From assembly GCA_026706595.1 (NCBI GenBank), contig JAPOYL010000012.1, positions 1 through 47,520 on the forward strand: a stretch of DNA of 47,520 bases, read 5' to 3'. This document shows, piece by piece, positions 27,260 to 34,680 of the stretch. The position numbers and the translations under genes were made by a program. Below the pieces are notes generated by a model. The model did not search any database and was not told the origin of the DNA. It saw only the letters and a list, made by a program, of their open reading frames with translations. The stretch is from Gammaproteobacteria bacterium (GTDB lineage: Bacteria; Pseudomonadota; Gammaproteobacteria; UBA4575). Each line of letters begins with the position of its first letter. Positions within the stretch are counted from its first letter, which is position 1.

Positions 27260-28417
27260 GTGAGCGATGATCATGTCCGGATACTCGTTGTCGATGACGA
27301 GGTGGACTTAGAGCAGCTGATGCTGCAGAAAATGAGGCGGGAAGTCCGCCGCGGTCGTTACATTTTTGAGTTTGCACACAACGGTGCTGAAGCCCTGAAG
27401 CTCCTGCGTGAGAATGGCAAGTATGACATCGTGCTGTCTGATATCAATATGCCTGTCATGGACGGACTGACCTTGCTGGCACAAATACCGGACGTCGATC
27501 CTGACATACGTGCGGTGATGGTTTCTGCATACGGGGACATGGAAAATATCAGGACTGCAATGAATCGAGGTGCGTTTGATTTTGTCACCAAGCCCATCGA
27601 TTTCACGGACCTGAAGGTCACCATCGAGCGCACGATTGAAAATCTTACGCTGTGGCGTCAGGCGCTGAGCACACGCGACAAGCTGGTCGCGCTTCAGAAC
27701 GAACTCGATGTTGCCAGGAAGATGCAACAGAGCATTCTTCCCATGTCGTTTCCCAGTTCTGAAGAATTCAATCTCTACGCAAGTATGGTGCCGGCACGCT
27801 CCGTGGGCGGCGATTTTTTTGATGTGTACGAATTCTCTGATGGCCGGATCGGTGTGGTGATCGCTGATGTGTCCGACAAGGGAGTACCGGCTGCAATGTT
27901 CATGATGGCCAGCCGTACGCTGCTAAAGGCCTGTGCTGCAACTTCCAGTTCTCCAGCCAATGTATTACAGCAAGTGAACGGAATGCTGGCAGACAATAAT
28001 GCCGACATGACCTTTGTGACCCTGTTATACGGCATTTACGACCCCCAGACGAAAGAGCTTGTGTATTCAAACGGTGGGCACAACTTGCCTGTGGTTGTAA
28101 AACCGGACGAGACCATTGAGTTGCTGGAGTCAACGGAAGGAACTGCTCTGGGTGTCATGCCGGATTTGGAATATCAGGAAAAAACGGTTGCTCTGGAATC
28201 CGGCTCGATGATCGTATTCTATACAGACGGGGTTTCGGAAGCGGAGAAGGACGATGGCGAACTGTTTGAGATGGACAGGTTTTTCGAGGTTTTTCGAAAC
28301 AGTTCATTCGGGAGCGCCAAGGATGTAACCGATACGGTGTTCCAGTCGGTCAGGGAGTATGCAGGAGAGACCCCCCAGTCCGACGACATCACTTGCCTTG
28401 TTCTGCGGGTCACCTGA
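27260..28417 (+). CDS. Response regulator with PP2C/SpoIIE-type serine phosphatase (RsbU-like)
   Basis: The 385-residue product joins a receiver domain (1-125; phosphorylation site Asp61 in LSDINMP, Ser89, Lys111 in TKPID) through a coiled-coil linker (~125-160) to a PP2C domain (~170-385). The PP2C metal residues are present in GGDFFD at 183-188, DVSDKG at 203-208 and SDD at 374-376. Such proteins dephosphorylate STAS antagonists when the receiver is phosphorylated; Pseudomonas HsbR is a related design. The start is GTG 27260 with GGGTGG just upstream. The RsbW-like gene follows after 15 bases and a histidine kinase lies two genes further on, so both input and target are encoded nearby. Confidence 0.92.
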   Translation: MSDDHVRILVVDDEVDLEQLMLQKMRREVRRGRYIFEFAHNGAEALKLLRENGKYDIVLSDINMPVMDGLTLLAQIPDVDPDIRAVMVSAYGDMENIRTAMNRGAFDFVTKPIDFTDLKVTIERTIENLTLWRQALSTRDKLVALQNELDVARKMQQSILPMSFPSSEEFNLYASMVPARSVGGDFFDVYEFSDGRIGVVIADVSDKGVPAAMFMMASRTLLKACAATSSSPANVLQQVNGMLADNNADMTFVTLLYGIYDPQTKELVYSNGGHNLPVVVKPDETIELLESTEGTALGVMPDLEYQEKTVALESGSMIVFYTDGVSEAEKDDGELFEMDRFFEVFRNSSFGSAKDVTDTVFQSVREYAGETPQSDDITCLVLRVT

Positions 28418-28432
28418 AAAAGCCGGAGTAGA

Positions 28433-28852
28433 ATGATGCAAGCTTCACGCACACTGGTTGTTGCCAATCGAATGGAGGAGATTCGCACGATCGAGACGGC
28501 GCTGGAGGAATTTGGCGAGCAGCACGGATTTCCCATGGATGCGCTGCTTCAGATTCAGCTTGCGCTGGAGGAACTTTTTACGAATGTAGTCAGCTATGCT
28601 CATGATGATGACCAGGAGCATGAAGTTGAGATCAAGCTCTCAAGGGAGGGTGATACCATCACTGTCGAGATCACGGATGATGGATTTCCCTTTGACCCAT
28701 TGCATGATGCGCCTGAGCTGGATATTGAAAGCTCACTTGAAGAACGCAGTGTAGGCGGTGCTGGCATCAGACTGGCCAAGGAGCTGATGACGGAGTTGCG
28801 CTACCAGCGCAACGGTGAACGCAACCATTTAACCATGGTCAAGAAGATCTAA
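28433..28852 (+). CDS. RsbW-like ATP-binding protein (anti-sigma factor / serine kinase family)
   Basis: The 139-residue product is a lone HATPase_c domain of the GHKL superfamily. The N box LALEELFTNVV is at 43-53 (Glu46, Glu47, Asn51), the G1 box TDDGFPFDP at 81-89, and the G2 region VGGAGIRLAKELM at 107-119. Relatives phosphorylate a STAS protein on serine and bind it, or a sigma factor, in turn. It is placed between the PP2C gene and the periplasmic binding protein gene, 4 bases before the latter. Two ATG codons stand in tandem (28433, 28436) after GGAG. The partner it restrains is unknown; no sigma factor lies in the window. Confidence 0.88.
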   Translation: MMQASRTLVVANRMEEIRTIETALEEFGEQHGFPMDALLQIQLALEELFTNVVSYAHDDDQEHEVEIKLSREGDTITVEITDDGFPFDPLHDAPELDIESSLEERSVGGAGIRLAKELMTELRYQRNGERNHLTMVKKI

Positions 28853-28856
28853 TAAA

Positions 28857-30083
28857 GTGCAGGCTCTGCGCAGACTATCTCCCAGAAAAGCCTTTACCAC
28901 ACTTTTTGCTGCAATATTTGCAAGTGCTGCAGCTGGAGAGGTCGAGGAAAGCATAATCACTACACCTGGCGTAAACAGTGAACGCATCCTGTTTGGGCAA
29001 TCCGCCGCTTTCAGCGGCCCTGCAGGCGAACTTGGTAAAAGCATGAAGGCGGGGATTCTTGCAGCTTTCAAAGAAGTCAATGACAGAGGTGGCGTCAATG
29101 GACGCCGTCTGGAATTGCACTCGCTGGACGATGCCTATGAACCTGAAGCAGCAGTTGCAAATACACAGGAGCTAATCGAAGAGGGCATTTTTGCTCTTAT
29201 AGGTGCGGTAGGTACACCTACTTCCCAGTCGGCGGTCCCGGTCACCGAGGCAAACGATGTGCCCTACCTGGCCCCTATGACAGGTGCGGAATACCTGCGT
29301 GACAATACCCGTCATACCGTCATCAATCTCCGGGCCTCGTACTACCAGGAAACCGAGGAGATGGTGGAGCGACTGACCACTGACATGGGATACGATCGCA
29401 TTGCCATCCTCTACCAGGATGACTCCTTTGGGCGTGCAGGATTGCAAGGTGTTCTCCTGGCCCTTGAGCGTCGTGAACTTTCCGCTGTTGGTACGGGTGT
29501 GTTTCCCCGAAACACAATTGCAGTGAAAACGGCACTTCTCGATCTGCGAGCGACGGAGCCGCAGGCTGTGATCATAGTGGGTCCCTATAAACCAACAGCA
29601 ACCTTTATCAAGTGGGCGCGACGTCTTGGCATGGATCCAATTTTCATGACACTGTCTTTTGTTGGCAGCAATGCCCTGGCAAAGGAATTGGGTACCGAGG
29701 GTTCAGGCGTTTTGGTGACACAGGTTGTGCCCTTTCCGACAGGGGATGCGATAAACGCATCGGCTTTGTATCGTGCAGCACTAAAAGCCTATGATCCGGC
29801 TGCTGAGCCTGGTTTCATATCGTTCGAAGGATATCTGGCAGGACGTCTAGCGGCTTACGTGGTTTCACAATGTGGCAAGCGGGTCAACCGCGATTGTATC
29901 AATTCAGTACTGAGAACCGATGACAGCATCAGTCTGGACGGGTTCAAATTGCGTTACGGCAAGAATGACAACCAGGGTTCGGACAGGGTCTTTCTGACGG
30001 TAATTGGCCCCAATGGCCAGTACTCGCCCGTGACATCATTAACCTCTGTAGCATCGCTGACAGGGGTTTCGCATTCGCAATGA
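28857..30083 (+). CDS. Periplasmic ligand-binding protein (branched-chain amino acid/Peripla_BP_6 type)
   Basis: The start is GTG at 28857 and the product has 408 residues. A basic N-terminus and hydrophobic core (~12-27) form a signal peptide, likely cut after ASAAAG. The mature part is a type I periplasmic binding fold: FGQSAAFSGPAGELGKSMKAG in outline near 46-66, VNDRGGVNGRRLELHSLDDAY in outline, ALIGAVGTPTS near 115-125 and AILYQDDSFGRAG near 182-194. No ABC permease or ATPase genes accompany it. Its place between signalling genes suggests a role as the sensor's ligand receptor, as TorT serves TorS. The ligand is unknown. Confidence 0.88.
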   Translation: MQALRRLSPRKAFTTLFAAIFASAAAGEVEESIITTPGVNSERILFGQSAAFSGPAGELGKSMKAGILAAFKEVNDRGGVNGRRLELHSLDDAYEPEAAVANTQELIEEGIFALIGAVGTPTSQSAVPVTEANDVPYLAPMTGAEYLRDNTRHTVINLRASYYQETEEMVERLTTDMGYDRIAILYQDDSFGRAGLQGVLLALERRELSAVGTGVFPRNTIAVKTALLDLRATEPQAVIIVGPYKPTATFIKWARRLGMDPIFMTLSFVGSNALAKELGTEGSGVLVTQVVPFPTGDAINASALYRAALKAYDPAAEPGFISFEGYLAGRLAAYVVSQCGKRVNRDCINSVLRTDDSISLDGFKLRYGKNDNQGSDRVFLTVIGPNGQYSPVTSLTSVASLTGVSHSQ

Positions 30084-30099
30084 ATTTGAGATAAGCGGA

Positions 30100-32304
30100 A
30101 TGCCTGCAAGACTCTGGAGTCGAATTTCCACACAGCTTTATGTCGGTTTCGGCGGTGCCGTCGCACTGATCATCGTGATCAGCCTGCTTGCCCTCTTCAT
30201 TCTTGATTACATTGGAAAAATCCAGCAAAACGTCAGTGAGAAAAGTGTCCCCGAGATGACATCCGCGTTCGCGATTGCCCAGCAAACATCATCGCTTGTT
30301 GCAGCAGTGCCACGCCTTACAACGGTGGCTACACCGGAAGAATTCGAGACCATCGCTGCAACAACAGGCTGGCAGGCAGATGCATTCGAGGCACAACTCT
30401 CGATCATGCTGGAAAACCAGGGGAGAGATGCAAGGGCGCAACAGATTCAGTCAGGTGGGATTGGCATTGTACAAAATATTGACCAGGTCAAACTGCTTGT
30501 CAGGGAACGCTTCGATGTTCGCCAGAAAATTATCGATCTCAGGGATGAACTCCAGGTGGTTCAGGGCAAGTTGACAACCCTCTTGATCGAAGAGATCGAT
30601 GACCAGATGTTCTACACGATGACAGGCTACAGGTCTCTCGATGAGGAACGGTCACCACTTTCTGTTCATTTTTCAGAGCAGGAATTCCAGACATATCGCC
30701 GTCTGGTTGAGCTGCGTGAAGCGGCTGCCATCGCCACGGAGCTGCTGGCGACTGCGTTCACGGTAACTGATGAAGCGTTGCTGGAACCCTTGCGGGAGCG
30801 GTTTGAAGCTACCGTCGGCCATGCGGGCCGGTCGCTTGATGCGCTTGAAAACACAGCTGTTCATGGCCGGTTATCGACGGCTTTTTCTGACCTGTTATCG
30901 GTTGGCAGAAGGGAAAACAATGGATTTGATTTGCGTTTCAGGGAACTTACAGTTGATGAGGAACTGGCGGATCTGCTGAACGACAGCCAGATTCTTGGAA
31001 TTGACGTCGTTGCACAGGTAGAGAGCTTTGTAGATGACTCCAGCATGGCTGCTGGAGAGATGGCCGACAAGGCAACCCAGGCGACGACTACCAGCACAAC
31101 GATATTGCTTGTTGTCAATCTTGTGAGTATCGGTGGTGCATTCCTGTTTGTCTGGTTACTCGTACAACGCCGCTTGATCAGGCGTTTGGATCGAATTTCA
31201 AACCAGATGCAGCAAATGGCTGGCGGCGATCTGGAAGTTGCCATTGACGTTGATGGTCGCGATGAGATTGCGCAGCTAGCCAAGGCACTGGATGTTTTCA
31301 GGAACAATGCGCTGGAGGTGCAGCGTCTTAACCTCGTGGAAACGCTCGCGGAAGAGCTGAAAGGGAAAAACGAGGAACTGGCAAGCACCAATGAGGAATT
31401 GGAGCGTGCACAGGATCAAATTGTGATGCGTGAGAAGCTTGCTGCACTTGGTCAATTAACGGCAGGGGTAGCACATGAAATCAAGAACCCAATGAACTTC
31501 ATCATGAACTTTTCAGAGGTCTCGCAAGAGCTCCTCGAAGAGCTCCTCGAAGAAGTGGCCAAGGGCAAAGCCGGGGAAGGAAATGGAGAAGATGACTACG
31601 ATCCGGAATTCGTCGAGGAAGTGGCCGGGGACCTTACCGGAAATCTGCAGCGCATTCACGAGCATGGTAAGCGTGCAAACCGGATTGTAATGGACATGCT
31701 GAAAATGGGTCGTGGTGGCGGGGACTGGCAGGAAACCGACCTGAACATACTGTTGAATGATCATGCGCTGCTTGCATTTCATAGTGCCCGTGCCGCTGAC
31801 ACGGAATTTCAGCTGGAAATTCAGGAGGACTATGAGGAAGGGTTGCGGGAAATCATGGTACGCCCACAAGATCTTGGCCGGGTATTCCTGAATTTGGTGA
31901 CCAATGCCTGTTATGCCACTGATGAAAAAAGAAAAGCTCTGCTGGAGAAAGGCGGTGATGCCGGCAAGGAGTATCAACCGATACTCAAGCTGAGCACGCT
32001 GCAGGTCGGAGACCATGTAGAGGTACATGTCCGGGACAATGGCAACGGTATTCCCGAATCAGCGTTGGAACGTATTTTCAATCCATTCTATACAACTAAG
32101 CCGCCGGATAAGGGCACCGGCCTGGGACTGTCACTGTCCAGTGACATCATGCGCGAGCATGGTGGTGAAATCCGTGTGGACACCAAGGAAGGTGAATACA
32201 CCGATATGATCGTTGTTCTACCTGTGGAGCAGGTCAGCCATGAGGCAACGGGAACTACCGAAGAATCTGCAGATGGAGAAGATGTCGCTGTTGCACCACC
32301 CTGA
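30100..32304 (+). CDS. Membrane sensor histidine kinase with large helical periplasmic domain (TorS-like input)
   Basis: The 734-residue product has a membrane helix at ~14-37, a mostly helical periplasmic region (~38-332), a second helix (~333-355), HAMP (~355-408), a coiled coil and a HisKA domain with His459 in AGVAHEIKNPMNF. The ATPase domain follows, with N-box FLNLVTNACYA near 596-606, DNGNGIPE and the GTGLGLSLS lid. There is no receiver or HPt domain. A loop of about 45 residues, including a tandem ELLE repeat and an acidic stretch, separates the two DHp helices, as in a known kinase subfamily. It closes the four-gene operon and probably phosphorylates the REC-PP2C protein. Confidence 0.92.
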   Translation: MPARLWSRISTQLYVGFGGAVALIIVISLLALFILDYIGKIQQNVSEKSVPEMTSAFAIAQQTSSLVAAVPRLTTVATPEEFETIAATTGWQADAFEAQLSIMLENQGRDARAQQIQSGGIGIVQNIDQVKLLVRERFDVRQKIIDLRDELQVVQGKLTTLLIEEIDDQMFYTMTGYRSLDEERSPLSVHFSEQEFQTYRRLVELREAAAIATELLATAFTVTDEALLEPLRERFEATVGHAGRSLDALENTAVHGRLSTAFSDLLSVGRRENNGFDLRFRELTVDEELADLLNDSQILGIDVVAQVESFVDDSSMAAGEMADKATQATTTSTTILLVVNLVSIGGAFLFVWLLVQRRLIRRLDRISNQMQQMAGGDLEVAIDVDGRDEIAQLAKALDVFRNNALEVQRLNLVETLAEELKGKNEELASTNEELERAQDQIVMREKLAALGQLTAGVAHEIKNPMNFIMNFSEVSQELLEELLEEVAKGKAGEGNGEDDYDPEFVEEVAGDLTGNLQRIHEHGKRANRIVMDMLKMGRGGGDWQETDLNILLNDHALLAFHSARAADTEFQLEIQEDYEEGLREIMVRPQDLGRVFLNLVTNACYATDEKRKALLEKGGDAGKEYQPILKLSTLQVGDHVEVHVRDNGNGIPESALERIFNPFYTTKPPDKGTGLGLSLSSDIMREHGGEIRVDTKEGEYTDMIVVLPVEQVSHEATGTTEESADGEDVAVAPP
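31528..31551 (+). repeat. Tandem 12-bp duplication inside the histidine kinase gene
   Basis: The 12-base unit GAGCTCCTCGAA occurs twice head to tail and encodes ELLE twice in the loop of the dimerisation domain. It keeps the frame and lengthens an acidic helix by four residues. Confidence 0.85.
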
Positions 32305-32308
32305 AGTG

Positions 32309-32659
32309 TCAGTTGTGTGCCGCGTGGATTGCTTCAGGAAGTGATTCTTGTATCTCGATAATCTTGTCAAAGCCAGAAGTACGTATAACCTGCAGGGCTA
32401 GTTCCGGCAGTGAAGACAACATAAATTTCTTATTTCTGTCTCTGGATATTTTTGCAGCCAGCAAGATTGAATGCAGCCCAGCACTGCTGATGTATGTCAG
32501 TTTCTTAAAATCCAGGATAACGGGGCCATCTATGTTCTGAATCCTATGCTCAAGATCGTTTCGGAATTCTTGGGCATTAACACCATCAACATGGCCTCCT
32601 ACGTGGATTACTAGAACGCCTTCAATCGTCTCGTCTGCCAAGTGCAGTTCCCGGATCAC
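32309..32659 (-). CDS. STAS-domain anti-sigma factor antagonist (paralogue 1)
   Basis: The 116-residue product is one STAS domain of the SpoIIAA/RsbV family. The strand VILDFKKLTYISSAGLHSIL (residues 47-66) carries Ser58-Ser59; by alignment with SpoIIAA, Ser59 is the likely phosphorylation site. The usual Asp before that Ser is Ser here. The start is GTG 32659 with GGAGAA about 10 bases upstream. It faces the kinase operon tail to tail with 4 bases between the stops. With the second STAS gene it forms the expected target of the PP2C and RsbW-like pair. Confidence 0.9.
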   Translation of the reverse strand: MIRELHLADETIEGVLVIHVGGHVDGVNAQEFRNDLEHRIQNIDGPVILDFKKLTYISSAGLHSILLAAKISRDRNKKFMLSSLPELALQVIRTSGFDKIIEIQESLPEAIHAAHN

Positions 32660-32853
32660 AGTTGCAATTTCTCCAGTGGTGGGAAGTTTGATTCTGCGAT
32701 GCCGGTTCAGCCTTGCGATAGACTTAGCAAAATTGGTATGTGCTGCCTATCCTTCATGAGTGTTCTTAACCCTGAGTACCAGCAGCAATTTGGCATTTCC
32801 ACTCAGGCAGGGGGCGACAGCTGTGCCGTCACTTGGATTTTTCGGTAACGACC

Positions 32854-33210
32854 CTAACCCTTGATCGCTTCTACTGCTGCGGTTCGAGATTGAAGTACAT
32901 CAATGATCTTGTCAAAACCTGCAATCTCAACGATTTCTTTTATGGGCTCAGGCAGGGAGCAAAGCATGAACTTTGTATTCTTGCCCTTGAGTGTTTTTGC
33001 AATAAGCAGGATTGAACGTAACCCTGCACTACTGATGTAGGACAGATTCTCCAGATCCAGTACTACTGGATTGTCAGAGCCATCAATTTCCTTGTTGAGG
33101 TTATTGTAAAATTCCTGAGCGTTCACACCGTCAATACGGCCCGTCACGCTTATAATTAGTGCAGTCCCTTCAACCTGATCGACCTGCAATTCTACTTGGT
33201 GATTTTGAAT
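32854..33210 (-). CDS. STAS-domain anti-sigma factor antagonist (paralogue 2), probable ATT start
   Basis: This second STAS domain shares IDGVNAQEF-like and YISSAGLRSILL stretches with paralogue 1, so the two arose by duplication. The first ordinary start codon is TTG 33189, which has no ribosome site. An in-frame ATT at 33210 stands 7 bases after GGAG and gives 118 residues, equal to paralogue 1 in N-terminal length. Ser60-Ser61 is the phosphosite pair. A gap of 194 bp separates it from paralogue 1, so the two may have separate promoters. Confidence 0.86.
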   Translation of the reverse strand: MQNHQVELQVDQVEGTALIISVTGRIDGVNAQEFYNNLNKEIDGSDNPVVLDLENLSYISSAGLRSILLIAKTLKGKNTKFMLCSLPEPIKEIVEIAGFDKIIDVLQSRTAAVEAIKG

Positions 33211-33221
33211 GGTACTTCTCC
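33208..33221 (-). promoter_or_regulatory. Shine-Dalgarno and ATT start of STAS paralogue 2
   Basis: On the minus strand GGAG (33221-33218) is followed by AAGTACC and then ATT (33210-33208). The spacing is right for initiation, and no ATG, GTG or TTG occupies that place. It resembles the GGAGAA before paralogue 1. Confidence 0.55.
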
Positions 33222-33538
33222 GAAGATATTTGTTGGCACAGACTATACAAAATTTATTGTACCTTATCTATCAAATTTTCACTATTGCAGGCGCCCCTTC
33301 TGGCACTAAAACAACCGGCCATACCATGGCCCGGGGCACACAAACTCTCCGTGGAGACTGAATCCTGCGGAGTGCAGGCCAGGGCAGGCTGGGAGCCCCA
33401 TTCACGGCCACTTCAACTGCCCCGGATGAGCAAGCGATTCAATCGAGCCCGGCAGCAAAAGCTTGCTGCCAATTTCCTATTAACCAGTGCGAGTGTACAA
33501 TGCCACTCATACTGTGAAGCGAAATAGAGATTAAGCTA
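33211..33538. other. 328-bp divergent region between STAS gene and squalene synthase gene
   Basis: It contains the ribosome site of STAS paralogue 2 at the left, an AT-rich stretch at 33240-33290 that may hold its promoter, a perfect hairpin at 33451-33470 and a TACAAT hexamer at 33496-33501. The TACAAT could be the -10 of the squalene synthase gene, with a poor -35 (TTTCCT) 17 bases upstream. No tRNA or small RNA fold was recognised, and frames here do not look coding. Confidence 0.45.
33451..33470. repeat. Perfect 8-bp hairpin upstream of squalene synthase gene
   Basis: GGCAGCAA (33451-33458) pairs perfectly with TTGCTGCC (33463-33470) around an AAGC loop. No T-run follows on either strand, so it is not a standard terminator. 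It could be a protein-binding dyad. Confidence 0.5.
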
Positions 33539-34603
33539 ATGGTGTCCGCCTTGAGTGGGTTGACGAACGATGACTTTGCCTATCAGGCAGAGGCTTTGCA
33601 GGGGGTATCTCGCACATTTGCCTTGACCATTCCACAGCTTCCGGATGGGCTATGTGATGTCGTAGGCAATGCATATCTTTTATGCCGGATCACGGATACT
33701 ATCGAAGACGAACCCGCACTCTCTGCAGAACAAAAACGTGAGTTCTCTGAGCGTTTTGCCGAGATTGTTGCAGGTCGGCAGGAGCCTGATTCCTTTGCTC
33801 AAGATCTCGGTGAGCTATTGTCTTCGTCAACGACAGAAAGTGAGCACGACCTGATTGCACATACTGCTCGAGTGATTCGTATCACGAGGGGATTTAGTGA
33901 TACTCAGCGCAATGCGCTTGAGCGCTGCGTGAAAATCATGTCGCGAGGAATGGCAGAATTTCAGCAAAGGGCAACGGTAAAGGGCCTGAATGACCTGCCT
34001 GACCTTGATCAATACTGTTATTACGTTGCCGGGGTCGTAGGCGAGATGCTCACCGAGTTGTTCTGTGATTATTCAGAAAAAATCAATGAGCGACGTGAGG
34101 AGTTGCTTGCGCTTTCAGTTTCTTTTGGCCAAGGTCTGCAGATGACAAATATACTGAAGGATATATGGGATGACCAACGACGTGGGGCGTGCTGGCTGCC
34201 ACGGGATGTTTTTCTTGCGGCAGGTTTCGAGTTGAGTTCCCTGTCTTCCGCGCAGCGCGACCCGGGCTTTACCAAAGGGCTGTTTGAGTTGGTAGCCATC
34301 GCCCGGCATCATCTATCGAATGCATTACGATTTATAATGATTATCCCTCCTCGCGAAACCGGCATTCGTCTTCATTGCCTATGGGCGTTGGGGATGGCCA
34401 TATTGACCTTGCGCCGAATCCACGCGACTCCTGCATACAGGAGTGGTCAAGAGGTGAAGATTTCGCGTCGCAGTGTGTGGATGGTTACTATTGTGACCAG
34501 TGTAGTAGGGCGGTCTAATCTGGCTTTGAGATTGCTATTCGGGATATTAACTTACAATCTTCCGCGAGTTGAAGGAAGGCATCTTGAGCAGGCAAGCCCA
34601 TAA
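33539..34603 (+). CDS. Squalene/phytoene synthase family protein (probable squalene synthase)
   Basis: The enzyme condenses two prenyl diphosphates head to head; farnesyl diphosphate would give squalene, geranylgeranyl diphosphate phytoene. The 354-residue product has QGVSRTFALTIPQLP at 21-35, the first aspartate motif DTIED at 53-57, YCYYVAGVVGEMLT near 159-172 and the second motif NILKDIWDDQRRG at 204-216. The C-terminal helix with NLALRLLFGIL may touch the membrane. The QGVSRTFALTIP start and overall length favour the eukaryote-like squalene synthase branch over bacterial HpnD or CrtB. No hopene cyclase or carotenoid gene is nearby. ispH follows and supplies the precursors. Confidence 0.87.
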   Translation: MVSALSGLTNDDFAYQAEALQGVSRTFALTIPQLPDGLCDVVGNAYLLCRITDTIEDEPALSAEQKREFSERFAEIVAGRQEPDSFAQDLGELLSSSTTESEHDLIAHTARVIRITRGFSDTQRNALERCVKIMSRGMAEFQQRATVKGLNDLPDLDQYCYYVAGVVGEMLTELFCDYSEKINERREELLALSVSFGQGLQMTNILKDIWDDQRRGACWLPRDVFLAAGFELSSLSSAQRDPGFTKGLFELVAIARHHLSNALRFIMIIPPRETGIRLHCLWALGMAILTLRRIHATPAYRSGQEVKISRRSVWMVTIVTSVVGRSNLALRLLFGILTYNLPRVEGRHLEQASP

Positions 34604-34680
34604 AAATGCATGTTGGCAATGAAAAATCACTGGCCACGATTTTTGCAGAACTGTGAGCAAAACTAGTTGAGAACATACTC

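Noticed and set aside
31510-31650. Long loop inside the histidine kinase dimerisation domain as a novel insertion
   Set aside because: A loop of this kind occurs in a known kinase subfamily; only the small tandem duplication was kept.
33159-33527. 122-codon plus-strand frame over the STAS 5' end and the intergenic region
   Set aside because: Antisense to STAS paralogue 2 at its start, and no coding character beyond it.
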